57,157 nt of DNA. Origin: Puniceicoccus vermicola (GTDB lineage: Bacteria; Verrucomicrobiota; Verrucomicrobiia; Opitutales; Puniceicoccaceae). How positions within the stretch are numbered: position 1 is the first letter of the stretch; the number at the start of each line of letters is the position of its first letter. The notes below the pieces were generated by a model. That model had not been told where the DNA came from and did not search any database. It saw only the letters and a list, made by a program, of their open reading frames with translations. The stretch covers positions 1-57,157 of the forward strand of contig NZ_JACHVA010000141.1 of NCBI RefSeq assembly GCF_014230055.1, read 5' to 3'. Positions 9,718-18,946 of this stretch are shown piece after piece. A program made the translations under genes and the position numbers.

Positions 9718-10213
9718 CGTTTTTTTCTTTCTCCAATTTGCGCAATTGGTCGCGGTAAACCGCGGCGTCTTCAAAGCGTTCCTCGCGGACCGCCGATTCC
9801 AATTGCTTTCTCAATTCAGCTTCTTTCTTCCCGGTCGCCTGACGGCGGATGCCGTGGACGGGCACCTTCCCTTCATGCATCAGGCCCGGCTGGATTTTGC
9901 CCAGCAGGTCCGGAAGAATCGGTTCAAAGGCTTCATAACAGTCGGGACATCCAAAACGGCCCGTCTCCTGGAGCTGCCCATCGTCGCATCCGCACTTCGG
10001 GCAGGCGTGAACCTCCCCGGACTGCTTCTGCGCGGCGGCCACGACTCCTTCTGCCAGTTTGGCGAACGGCTCGATATCAAAGTCCGCGGCCATGCTGTCC
10101 TTAAATTGACAGGACTCGCACAGATCGACCTTGCGGATCTCACCGTCTACAATCTGCGTTAGGTGGATTGTCGCCGGCTTCCCGCAGTGGATGCACTGTT
10201 TTGGTTTCGCCAT
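9707..10213 (-). CDS. mcsA: McsA, zinc-binding activator of McsB
   Basis: 168 residues. Two zinc-finger-like clusters: C7-x2-C10 with C32-x2-C35, and C71-x2-C74-x-C76 with C89-x2-C92. A C-terminal UVR motif lies near 130-160 (LESAVREERFEDAAVYRDQLRKL). This is the McsA layout. McsA activates the arginine kinase McsB and helps it engage ClpC. The gene ends inside the first codons of mcsB. It starts 31 bp after the ilvE stop, so all four genes are probably co-transcribed. No ctsR repressor gene is present, in contrast to the Firmicutes operon. Confidence 0.93.
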   Translation of the reverse strand: MAKPKQCIHCGKPATIHLTQIVDGEIRKVDLCESCQFKDSMAADFDIEPFAKLAEGVVAAAQKQSGEVHACPKCGCDDGQLQETGRFGCPDCYEAFEPILPDLLGKIQPGLMHEGKVPVHGIRRQATGKKEAELRKQLESAVREERFEDAAVYRDQLRKLEKEKNDGA

Positions 10214-10244
10214 CTATAAAAGATGAGCGAAATCCTGACGCGGG

Positions 10245-11111
10245 TCAAATCCGAGTGCCGTCCCCAGAGACCTGTTCCTTATATTTTTCGAGAAGTTTCA
10301 GCGTCTTCGGCCCAGGGCGCCCGTCTCCGATGACGCGGGCGTCGACTTCGACGACCGGAACAATCTCCGCCGCCGTTCCGGAAACGAAGCACTCATCGGA
10401 AACCCAGATGTCGTAGCGGGTGAGATTTTTCTTCTCCACCTTCATGCCACTCTTCTCGGCAATTTCCAGAACCGCGTCGCGGGTGATGCCGCGAAGGCTA
10501 CCCGAAGCGGTATGCGGGGTGACGAGAGTATCGCCCTGGATGATGAAAACGTTGTCGCCACTGCATTCGGCCACGTAGCCCTGATCGTTGAGCATCAGTG
10601 CCTCAAGGTGGCCGCTGGCCTGAGCCTCGATCTTGGCGAGAATGTTGTTCAGGTAGTTGAGCGACTTGACCATCGGCGGGAGCGACGCCGCTCCGAGACG
10701 ACGCGTCGGCACGGTCACGATCTTCAACCCTTCCTCGTAAAAACGCTTCGGGAAAAGCTCGATGGTGTCGGCAATGATCACCAGCCCCGAAGGTCCGCAG
10801 CCTTTCGGCGAAAGACCCAGTGAGCCCACGCCCCGGGTCACAATCAAGCGGATGTAGCCGTCGGTCAGGCCGTTGACTCGGCATGACTCGCAGACGAGCT
10901 CCCGCATTTCATCCCGTGTCACGGGCATATCGAGCAAAAGCGCCTTCGCCGACTGCTCCAGTCGGATCAAATGCTCTTCGAGCTTGAAAATATTTCCACT
11001 GTAGAGGCGGATCCCCTCAAAAACGCCATCACCGTAAAGGAATCCATGGTCGAACACCGACACTTTTGCGTCTTCTTTCTCGACGAATTCACCATTCAAA
11101 TAGACCTTCAT
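10245..11111 (-). CDS. ilvE: Class IV aminotransferase, branched-chain type
   Basis: 288 residues, PLP fold type IV. N-terminal VYLNGEFVEKEDAKVSVFDHGFLYGDGVFEG is the family hallmark, the PLP lysine is K149 in MVKSLNYLNNILAK, and SGDNVFI and SGTAAEIVPV lie in the C-terminal half. The best fit is branched-chain amino-acid aminotransferase (last step of Val/Leu/Ile synthesis); D-amino-acid aminotransferase or aminodeoxychorismate lyase are less likely because of the overall length and the GYIRLIVTRGVG segment. First gene of the minus-strand run with mcsA, mcsB and clpC. Confidence 0.85.
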   Translation of the reverse strand: MKVYLNGEFVEKEDAKVSVFDHGFLYGDGVFEGIRLYSGNIFKLEEHLIRLEQSAKALLLDMPVTRDEMRELVCESCRVNGLTDGYIRLIVTRGVGSLGLSPKGCGPSGLVIIADTIELFPKRFYEEGLKIVTVPTRRLGAASLPPMVKSLNYLNNILAKIEAQASGHLEALMLNDQGYVAECSGDNVFIIQGDTLVTPHTASGSLRGITRDAVLEIAEKSGMKVEKKNLTRYDIWVSDECFVSGTAAEIVPVVEVDARVIGDGRPGPKTLKLLEKYKEQVSGDGTRI

Positions 11112-11289
11112 TCATTCGCGGTATGATGCAGACGTCGTTTCGTGTCCATCCGAAATCCAAAGTAGAATACCTTATTTGGTCAGGAAGAACTTTTTATAGA
11201 ACCAAAAGTTCACGGAAAACGTCATTGCACTTCGCGCTTACGAATATAACCCTTCCGAATAGCTTTCATTAACAGAATAAGGAAAAAAA
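11112..11289. promoter_or_regulatory. Divergent intergenic region ilvE / sdhC
   Basis: 178 bp between two divergent operons, so it must carry both promoters. It is AT-rich in the sdhC-proximal half. A TTGCAC near 11222 and a TATAAC near 11242 are possible sdhC promoter elements, but the spacing (14 bp) is short. AAGGA lies seven bases before the sdhC ATG and is a good ribosome-binding site. Confidence 0.4.
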
Positions 11290-12078
11290 ATGAGTCCCAT
11301 CGGATTATTCCGCACTTCTCTCGCGAAGAAATTCGTGATGGCAATCACGGGTATCATACTTGTCGGATTTGTCCTCGGCCACATGCTGGGGAATTTGCAA
11401 GTATTTGGCCCGCCAGAGGCGATCAATGAGTACGCCTACTTTTTGCATCACATTCTCCCGTGGGAGATTCTCTGGGTAGTACGCATCGTGCTACTAGCCG
11501 CAGTCGTTCTCCACATCGTTTCGGCCGTGATGCTCGTTATCGAGAATCGCCGAGCACGGCCGGAGACCTACGAGAAGCAAAAATACATGCAGGCTTCCTT
11601 TGCCGCCCGCACGATGAAATACTCGGGGCTGATCGTCCTGGCTTTCATCATCTTCCACCTGATGCACTTTACGGTGCAGAACATCGATCCGGCCTTCCAC
11701 AACCTGCGCTACGATCTGGATGGGAAGGACACTCAGGACGCCTACGCCATGATCATCCTTGGCTTTTCCAACGTCTGGGTCTCGGGATTCTACATCATCG
11801 CCATGGGCCTTCTCTGCTGGCACCTCTCACATGGGGTTTCCAGCATGTTCCAGTCGCTCGGATTCCGGAATGAAATCTGGCGCCGCCGACTGAACTGCAT
11901 CGCTCTGGCTTTCGGCCTCCTGATCTTCGCCGGGTTCAGCATCATCCCGATCACTTCGATGATCTCATGGTATGGCGGGCCCGACATCGTCTACGGCTCC
12001 GAAGTTCGTCAGGCCACCGAGAACTGGAACGGAGAGACTCCGATCCACGTCACCTACCCGGACTCGGCCCACCACTAA
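11290..12078 (+). CDS. sdhC: Succinate dehydrogenase cytochrome b subunit
   Basis: 262 residues with five hydrophobic helices (about 18-38, 60-84, 111-130, 160-180, 202-222). Candidate haem-ligand histidines are H31 (GHMLGN), H75, H123/H126 and H178/H181. This is the single-subunit, di-haem type b558 anchor found with three-gene sdhCAB operons (Bacillus, Bacteroidota, PVC), not the split SdhC/SdhD of proteobacteria. It anchors the SdhAB dimer to the membrane and passes electrons to quinone. AAGGA lies upstream of the start. First gene of sdhCAB, 27 bp before sdhA. Confidence 0.93.
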   Translation: MSPIGLFRTSLAKKFVMAITGIILVGFVLGHMLGNLQVFGPPEAINEYAYFLHHILPWEILWVVRIVLLAAVVLHIVSAVMLVIENRRARPETYEKQKYMQASFAARTMKYSGLIVLAFIIFHLMHFTVQNIDPAFHNLRYDLDGKDTQDAYAMIILGFSNVWVSGFYIIAMGLLCWHLSHGVSSMFQSLGFRNEIWRRRLNCIALAFGLLIFAGFSIIPITSMISWYGGPDIVYGSEVRQATENWNGETPIHVTYPDSAHH

Positions 12079-12105
12079 TTTGCGCAAAGCTAAGGAACAC
12101 ACGTC

Positions 12106-14085
<1,980 letters not shown>

Positions 14086-14105
14086 TTCGAAAGGAACAGA
14101 ATCTC

Positions 14106-14867
14106 ATGAAACTTCACCTGAAAATCTGGAGACAAAAGAGCGCCAACGCCGCTGGCGGCTTCGAGAGCTACGAACTGCCCGATGTATCGGAAGGCTCTTC
14201 GTTCCTCGAAATGCTCGACATCCTTAATGAGCAGCTTGTTGACAAGGGCGAGCCCCCAGTAGCCTTCGACCACGATTGCCGCGAGGGGATCTGCGGAATG
14301 TGCTCCATGGTCATCAACGGCCAGCCGCACGGACCCGAAAAGGCCACTACCGCCTGCCAGCTGCACATGCGTCATTTCAAGGACGGCGACACCATCACCA
14401 TTGAGCCCTGGCGCGCCAAGGCCTTCCCTGTTCAAAAGGATCTGGTTGTCGATCGCACCGCCTTCGACGGTATCATCCAATCCGGCGGCTTCATTACCGC
14501 CCGCACTGGGAGTGCGCAGGACGCCAACCTCACGCCAATCGGCAAAGAGGTCGCCGACAAGGCCATGGACGCCGCCGCCTGCATCGGCTGTGGTGCCTGC
14601 GTCGCCGCCTGCCCGAACGGATCGGCAATGCTCTTCGCTGGAGCCAAGGTCACCCACCTCAACTCCCTCCCGCAAGGGAAGGCCGAGCGCGACCGCCGCG
14701 TCCTCGGCGTCGTTCACGCCATGGACGAAGCCGGTTTCGGAAACTGCACCAACTACGGCGAGTGCCAGGAAGCCTGCCCGAAGGAGATCAAGCTCGACGT
14801 CATCGCCAAGATGAATCGCGACTACGCCTTGGCCTCCGTCCGCAGCTTCTTCTCCAAAGCCGGATAA
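14106..14867 (+). CDS. sdhB: Succinate dehydrogenase iron-sulfur subunit
   Basis: 253 residues. [2Fe-2S] ligands C58, C63, C66 and C84 (CREGICGMC); [4Fe-4S] ligands C159, C162, C165 with C169 ([12 protein letters not shown]); [3Fe-4S] region C214, C220, C224 ([12 protein letters not shown]). It carries electrons from the SdhA flavin to the membrane haems. It is the last gene of sdhCAB, 20 bp after sdhA, and is followed by a strong terminator. Confidence 0.97.
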   Translation: MKLHLKIWRQKSANAAGGFESYELPDVSEGSSFLEMLDILNEQLVDKGEPPVAFDHDCREGICGMCSMVINGQPHGPEKATTACQLHMRHFKDGDTITIEPWRAKAFPVQKDLVVDRTAFDGIIQSGGFITARTGSAQDANLTPIGKEVADKAMDAAACIGCGACVAACPNGSAMLFAGAKVTHLNSLPQGKAERDRRVLGVVHAMDEAGFGNCTNYGECQEACPKEIKLDVIAKMNRDYALASVRSFFSKAG

Positions 14868-14893
14868 AACCGGCCCACAGAAATCTTTTCACA

Positions 14894-14927
14894 AGACCCT
14901 CCCCGAAACCGGGGAGGGTCTTTTTTT
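14894..14927 (+). terminator. Rho-independent terminator of sdhCAB
   Basis: An 11-bp perfect stem AGACCCTCCCC / GGGGAGGGTCT with loop GAAACC, followed by seven T. It lies 26 bp past the sdhB stop. Confidence 0.95.
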
Positions 14928-14931
14928 GCCA

Positions 14932-15043
14932 GGTAGCGCGGCTTGGCCCAAGCCGCACCCCAGTTCAAATCCACCAACCCATAACTATCCAACCAACCCA
15001 GCTCCCATCCCACGCAATGCTCGATGAGCCATCGAGCGCTACC
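14932..15043. repeat. REPIN-like element 1 (112 bp)
   Basis: Starts GGTAGCGC and ends GCGCTACC, a terminal inverted repeat. Just inside the left end lies GCGGCTTGG-C-CCAAGCCGC; inside the right end lies GCTCGATG-AGC-CATCGAGC. Each end therefore reads inwards as GTAG followed by a hairpin, the structure of a REP; the pair in opposite orientation with a spacer of about 60 bp is a REPIN. It starts 4 bp after the sdhCAB terminator. The copy at 15613-15724 has the same 112-bp length with only a few substitutions. Confidence 0.9.
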
Positions 15044-15051
15044 CATCCAAA

Positions 15052-15100
15052 GGTAGCGCGGCTTGGCCCAAGCCGCACCCCAGCTCGAATCCACCAACCA
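15052..15100. repeat. Solo left half of the REPIN-like element
   Basis: GGTAGCGC, the GCGGCTTGG/CCAAGCCGC hairpin and the following ACCCCAGCTCGAATCCACC match the left half of the 112-bp elements. The homology then stops, and the right half with its hairpin is missing. It lies 8 bp after element 1 and 58 bp before the short RAYT start, so it may be the REP that the transposase gene carries at its own 5' side. Confidence 0.8.
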
Positions 15101-15158
15101 AACCCTGGCAAAACTTTTCTCTTTGACCTCCAAGCTCCCCATATAGAGCATTTCCTCA

Positions 15159-15617
15159 ATGCCGGATTTCGAAAGAAAGCGTCTTTTCCACACTCCTCCG
15201 ACTTGGGTGCCCGACGATTCCGCTTTTTTCATCACGGTTTGCTGCGATCCTCCCAGAAAAAACCAACTGTGCCATTCCCGGATCGCTGAACAAATCCACG
15301 AATCCGTCGTCCATCGCCAGAGATCTCACATCTGGTTCGTCTCCCTCTTCCTGCTAATGCCAGATCACCTTCATACCATATTACGCTATGACCGTCGTCG
15401 GCAGCCTTTGGATATTCTGATCAAGAACTGGAAACGCTATCTCGCCCGATTTGCGAAAATCCAATGGCAAGATGGCTTCTTTGATCACCGAATCCGCACC
15501 CTTCAAGAATACCGAGAAAAGGATTCTTACATTCGCCAAAATCCAGTCCGAGCCAACCTCTGCAAACGCCCCGAAGACTGGCCCTACGTATGGGACCTGG
15601 AAAATCTAGACCGGTAG
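15159..15617 (+). CDS. REP-associated tyrosine transposase (short RAYT, Y1 family)
   Basis: 152 residues, IS200/IS605-like Y1 fold. Seen: FFITVCC strand, the HUH motif as H70-L71-H72 in LMPDHLH, WQDGFFDHRIR, and the presumed nucleophile Y124 in SYIRQNPVRANL. RAYTs are single-copy, domesticated relatives of IS200 transposases that cut and move REP/REPIN DNA. This gene is bracketed by such elements: a full and a half copy on its 5' side and a full copy on its 3' side. Its TAG stop lies inside the GGTAGCGC head of the downstream element. The motifs are intact, so it is probably functional. No strong Shine-Dalgarno is seen. Confidence 0.9.
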   Translation: MPDFERKRLFHTPPTWVPDDSAFFITVCCDPPRKNQLCHSRIAEQIHESVVHRQRSHIWFVSLFLLMPDHLHTILRYDRRRQPLDILIKNWKRYLARFAKIQWQDGFFDHRIRTLQEYREKDSYIRQNPVRANLCKRPEDWPYVWDLENLDR

Positions 15618-15724
15618 CGCGGCTTGGCCCAAGCCGCACCCCAGTTCGAATCCACCAACCCATAACTACCCAGCCAACCCAGCCCCTATCCAACGCAATG
15701 CTCGATGGGCCATCGAGCGCTACC
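15613..15724. repeat. REPIN-like element 2 (112 bp)
   Basis: Full copy with GGTAGCGC and GCGCTACC ends and both internal hairpins (GCGGCTTGG-C-CCAAGCCGC and GCTCGATG-GGC-CATCGAGC). Compared with element 1 the stems are unchanged while loop and spacer bases differ. The first five bases overlap the RAYT stop codon. It ends 65 bp before parA. Confidence 0.9.
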
Positions 15725-15789
15725 TCAACATCCGACCTCCCGCACTTTTTCTTGCTTCCCAGCGGCGGATACGAACACTCCTCTTCTCC

Positions 15790-16584
15790 ATGGAAAGCCC
15801 TGTATTCGCGATTGCTAATCAAAAGGGGGGTGTCGGTAAAACGACGTCCGCCGTCAACCTTTCTGCCGGTCTGGCCGCGAACGGGATCGACACCCTTCTC
15901 ATCGACCTTGACCCGCAGGCCAACGCGACCAGCGGCCTGGGCCTGGAAAAAGAAGAAGGCACCAGCGCCTACGGCCCTCTTATGGGGGAAGGCACCCTCT
16001 CGGAGAAGATCGTCGAGTCTGGCCGGGAACATCTTTTCGCCATTCGCTCGGAACGTGACTTGGTCGCTACCGAGGTCGAGCTTCCGCGCGATGAGGATTA
16101 CCTCTTCCGCCTAAAGGGCCTGATCGACGCCGTCCGCGAGGAATACGGATTTGGGGCGATCATCCTCGACTGCCCTCCTTCTTCGACGGTCCTCTCCCTC
16201 AACGCCCTCGCTGCAGCCGACTATCTCGTCGTCGCCTTGCAGTGCGAATATCTTGCGATGGAAGGTCTCGGCGAAATCCTCAGCATGCAAAAGCAGATCA
16301 AGGAAGGCGGGGTGAACAGCAACCTCGAGGTCGCTGGCATCCTCATGACGATGTTCGATATCCGCACCAACCTTTCCAATCAGGTCGTCTCCGAGGTGCG
16401 TTCCCACTTCGGCGATCAAGTATTCTCCTCGGTCATCCCCCGCAACATTCGCCTCACGGAGGCTCCTAGTTTCGGGCAAACGATTTTTGAGTATGAAAAG
16501 TCCAGCTCCGGGGCTCTGGCCTACGAAAAACTGGCCCAAGAGTTCATCTCCCGCTTCGGTCTGAAACCGTCCAAGGGCGAATGA
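15790..16584 (+). CDS. parA: ParA/Soj-family ATPase
   Basis: 264 residues. Deviant Walker A K12-GGVGKTT, followed by LLIDLDPQANATSGLG and IILDCPPSS, typical of chromosomal ParA/Soj. These ATPases bind DNA non-specifically and move ParB-parS complexes during chromosome segregation. No parB follows; instead the stop overlaps the rnc start by 4 bp. ParB could be elsewhere, or this could be an orphan ParA-like positioning ATPase. A REPIN lies between the preceding RAYT and this gene. Confidence 0.93.
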   Translation: MESPVFAIANQKGGVGKTTSAVNLSAGLAANGIDTLLIDLDPQANATSGLGLEKEEGTSAYGPLMGEGTLSEKIVESGREHLFAIRSERDLVATEVELPRDEDYLFRLKGLIDAVREEYGFGAIILDCPPSSTVLSLNALAAADYLVVALQCEYLAMEGLGEILSMQKQIKEGGVNSNLEVAGILMTMFDIRTNLSNQVVSEVRSHFGDQVFSSVIPRNIRLTEAPSFGQTIFEYEKSSSGALAYEKLAQEFISRFGLKPSKGE

Positions 16585-17273
16585 GTCAGACCCAGGAGAT
16601 CGAGAAACTCATCGGCTATCGCTTTGAGGACTCCCGTCTCCTCGAAGAAGCCCTTACTCATCCCTCCGCCTTGTCCGAGGGGATTGCCACGCGGACCAAC
16701 CAACGCCTCGAATTCCTCGGGGACGCCGTTCTCGAGCTCGTCGTTAGCGAAAAACTCTTTCGTGAGAACCCCACGGCCGCCGAGGGGCAGATGACCACCA
16801 CTCGCGCCAGCCTCGTCCGCGGCCCATCCCTCGCCGATCTTGCCCGCCAAATGGGGCTCGGGGAGCATCTCATAATGGGCGAAATCGCCCGCCAACATCG
16901 TACCCACGAAAACAAAGCGGCCCTGGAGGATGCCTTCGAAGCCATCTTCGGGGCCATCTACCTCGACGGCGGACTCGAAGCCTCCCGCCAAGTATTCGGT
17001 CGACTCTTCGGCGAGCGCTCCTTCGATGTCGAGACCTTCGTCTCCACCGAGGAAAACCCCAAGGGTGCGCTTCAGGAGGAAACCCAGTCCGACCCGTGCG
17101 GCGAACGTCCCGTCTACGAGATTGTGAAAATCGACGGCCCACCCCACGAACGCCTTTTCGAATCTACAGTCAGCATCGGCGGCCAAGTTTACGGCACTGG
17201 ATCCGGCCCCTCCAAAAAAGTAGCCGAAACCGAAGCCGCCCGGCAAGCGCTCGAAAAACTCCGGAAGGGTTGA
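16581..17273 (+). CDS. rnc: Ribonuclease III
   Basis: 230 residues. RNase III signature 42-54 (RLEFLGDAVLELV, with E44 and D48), second metal-site residues D117 and E120 in ALEDAFEAIFGA, and a C-terminal double-stranded-RNA-binding domain (about 155-228) ending KKVAETEAARQALEKL. It processes rRNA precursors and degrades double-stranded RNA. The ATG overlaps the parA stop (ATGA). The exporter operon starts 89 bp downstream with no clear terminator between. Confidence 0.96.
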   Translation: MSQTQEIEKLIGYRFEDSRLLEEALTHPSALSEGIATRTNQRLEFLGDAVLELVVSEKLFRENPTAAEGQMTTTRASLVRGPSLADLARQMGLGEHLIMGEIARQHRTHENKAALEDAFEAIFGAIYLDGGLEASRQVFGRLFGERSFDVETFVSTEENPKGALQEETQSDPCGERPVYEIVKIDGPPHERLFESTVSIGGQVYGTGSGPSKKVAETEAARQALEKLRKG

Positions 17274-17362
17274 TCTTTCGAAAACCCACTCCGCGAAAAT
17301 CCGCAATAAATTCTTCATTGTCTTTGCGTGGAGAGGGAAAAGGTCTACAAGATGGATCTTCC

Positions 17363-18946
17363 ATGCATTTTCCCCGGCTTATCACCGCCTTCTGCTTTCT
17401 GGCTACCAGTGCCTATTCGGATCCCGGAACCGTCGCTGATTCTGTAGCGGCGATGGACGCACCCGAGACCACGAAGTCCAACGAAGGCCTTGTGCTGCCC
17501 CTCAGAGATGCGCTCCAGATCGGCCTTCAGTCCAATTACAACCTCCGGGTCCAGACGCTGAATCCCCTCATTGCTCAGGAAGACACCAATATCGCCGAGT
17601 CGACTTTTGACCCCACGCTTTCCGCCTCGGTTTCCTGGGCCGAGTCCAAATCCGCCCAGGCTTCCAGCACTCTGGATGGCGCCGCCCAGCCCCAGGACAA
17701 GGACATGACGACCGATGCCAACATTTCCAAGCGTTTCAGCCCGGGAACCGAAGTCACCGCCGGCACTGGTTTTAACCGCTACGAGACCAACTCCTCCAAC
17801 GCCCTTCTCGATCCGGATTATCGGTCCGACTTCGGCGTCGAGATCCGCCAACCCCTTCTCCGCAACTTTGGCCGCGACGTCAATCTCGCCCCCCTTCGCA
17901 GCGCGGAGTCGGGCTACATCCAGAGTCAGATCGAGTTCGAAGACTCTCTCGCGAACTTTTTCGACACCCTCATCACCGCCTACTGGCAAGTCGCCGCAGC
18001 GAAAAGACGCCTCGAGCTTAGCCAATCCAGTATCGACCTTGCCAAGACTATTCTCGACCGCACGAAGAAGGAATTCGACCTAGGGCTCGCCACTCGCTCC
18101 GACATTCTCCAGTCCCAAGCCGAACTGGCCACCCGCATGGAGAATCGACTGGGATTTGAGAAAGAGCTCGCCGATGAAAAGGACCGCCTCCGGTTCATCC
18201 TCGGAGAGGACCTCGCAACCCCTTCCGCCCGCTTCGCCACCGTCGACCTTCCCGAGCCCCCGGTGGAGACCGAATCCCTTTCCGCCATTCTCACGGGCGC
18301 CCTCAATTTTGACCCCACCCGGCGGGCTCTGGAAAAGGAATTGGACCAGCGTTACTACGACCTCGTTGTCGTCAGCAACACGACCCGGCCAAACCTCGAT
18401 CTCGTCTTGGGCGGTGACTACCAAGGGCGCGAAGATGAGCTGGGAGAATCCTACCGCCGCGCTTGGGATCAGGACGGCTATCGTTGGCGGGCCGGAGTCG
18501 AACTCTCCTTCCCTTGGGGGTTCGCCGAACAAAAAGCCCGCAAGCGCCAAACCGTTCTACGACTCCGACAAACCGAAATCCAAATTTCCGAGGCCGAGGC
18601 CCTGGTGCGCCAGGAAGTCCGCACCGCCTGGCGCCAACTCGAGAACGGAAAGGCCCAGCTGAAAACTGCCCGGGCCACAGTCCTTCTCCGAAAGGAAGTT
18701 CTCTTGAGCGAAGAAGCCCGCCGCGAGCGAGGACTGTCCGACATCAGCGATGTCCTGGACGCCGCCCGTCTTCTCGACGATGCGCGCCTGCGTGAGGTAA
18801 ACGCGACCCTCGCGACCATCCTCGCCCACACCCGGCTTGGCCAGCTCGATGGGACCATTTTCGAGGAAAACGGTTTCAACCCTCAGCACCTCATCGGTCG
18901 CAATCTTTCCGAGAATTCCAGCCAGCCCGAGGATCCTCAATCATGA
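17363..18946 (+). CDS. TolC-family outer-membrane efflux protein
   Basis: 527 residues from the ATG at 17363. An open frame runs 89 codons upstream but is rejected because it overlaps rnc and lacks a signal peptide; MHFPRLITAFCFLATSAYS at the chosen start is a good signal sequence. Two outer-membrane-efflux repeats are seen: long coiled-coil helices (about 150-260 and 370-470) and beta segments such as FGVEIRQPLLRNFGRDV. It forms the trimeric channel of a tripartite exporter. Its stop overlaps the next start by 4 bp, and adaptor, ATPase and permease follow directly. Confidence 0.9.
   Translation: MHFPRLITAFCFLATSAYSDPGTVADSVAAMDAPETTKSNEGLVLPLRDALQIGLQSNYNLRVQTLNPLIAQEDTNIAESTFDPTLSASVSWAESKSAQASSTLDGAAQPQDKDMTTDANISKRFSPGTEVTAGTGFNRYETNSSNALLDPDYRSDFGVEIRQPLLRNFGRDVNLAPLRSAESGYIQSQIEFEDSLANFFDTLITAYWQVAAAKRRLELSQSSIDLAKTILDRTKKEFDLGLATRSDILQSQAELATRMENRLGFEKELADEKDRLRFILGEDLATPSARFATVDLPEPPVETESLSAILTGALNFDPTRRALEKELDQRYYDLVVVSNTTRPNLDLVLGGDYQGREDELGESYRRAWDQDGYRWRAGVELSFPWGFAEQKARKRQTVLRLRQTEIQISEAEALVRQEVRTAWRQLENGKAQLKTARATVLLRKEVLLSEEARRERGLSDISDVLDAARLLDDARLREVNATLATILAHTRLGQLDGTIFEENGFNPQHLIGRNLSENSSQPEDPQS

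Noticed and set aside
14962-14982. GTTCAAATCC / GTTCGAATCC resembling a tRNA T-loop in the 112-bp elements
   Set aside because: No T-stem, acceptor or anticodon arms can be formed around it, so it is only chance similarity within the REPIN spacer.
14933-15724. REPIN-like units as intrinsic terminators
   Set aside because: Hairpins are not followed by T-runs, and a strong terminator already lies between sdhB and the first element.
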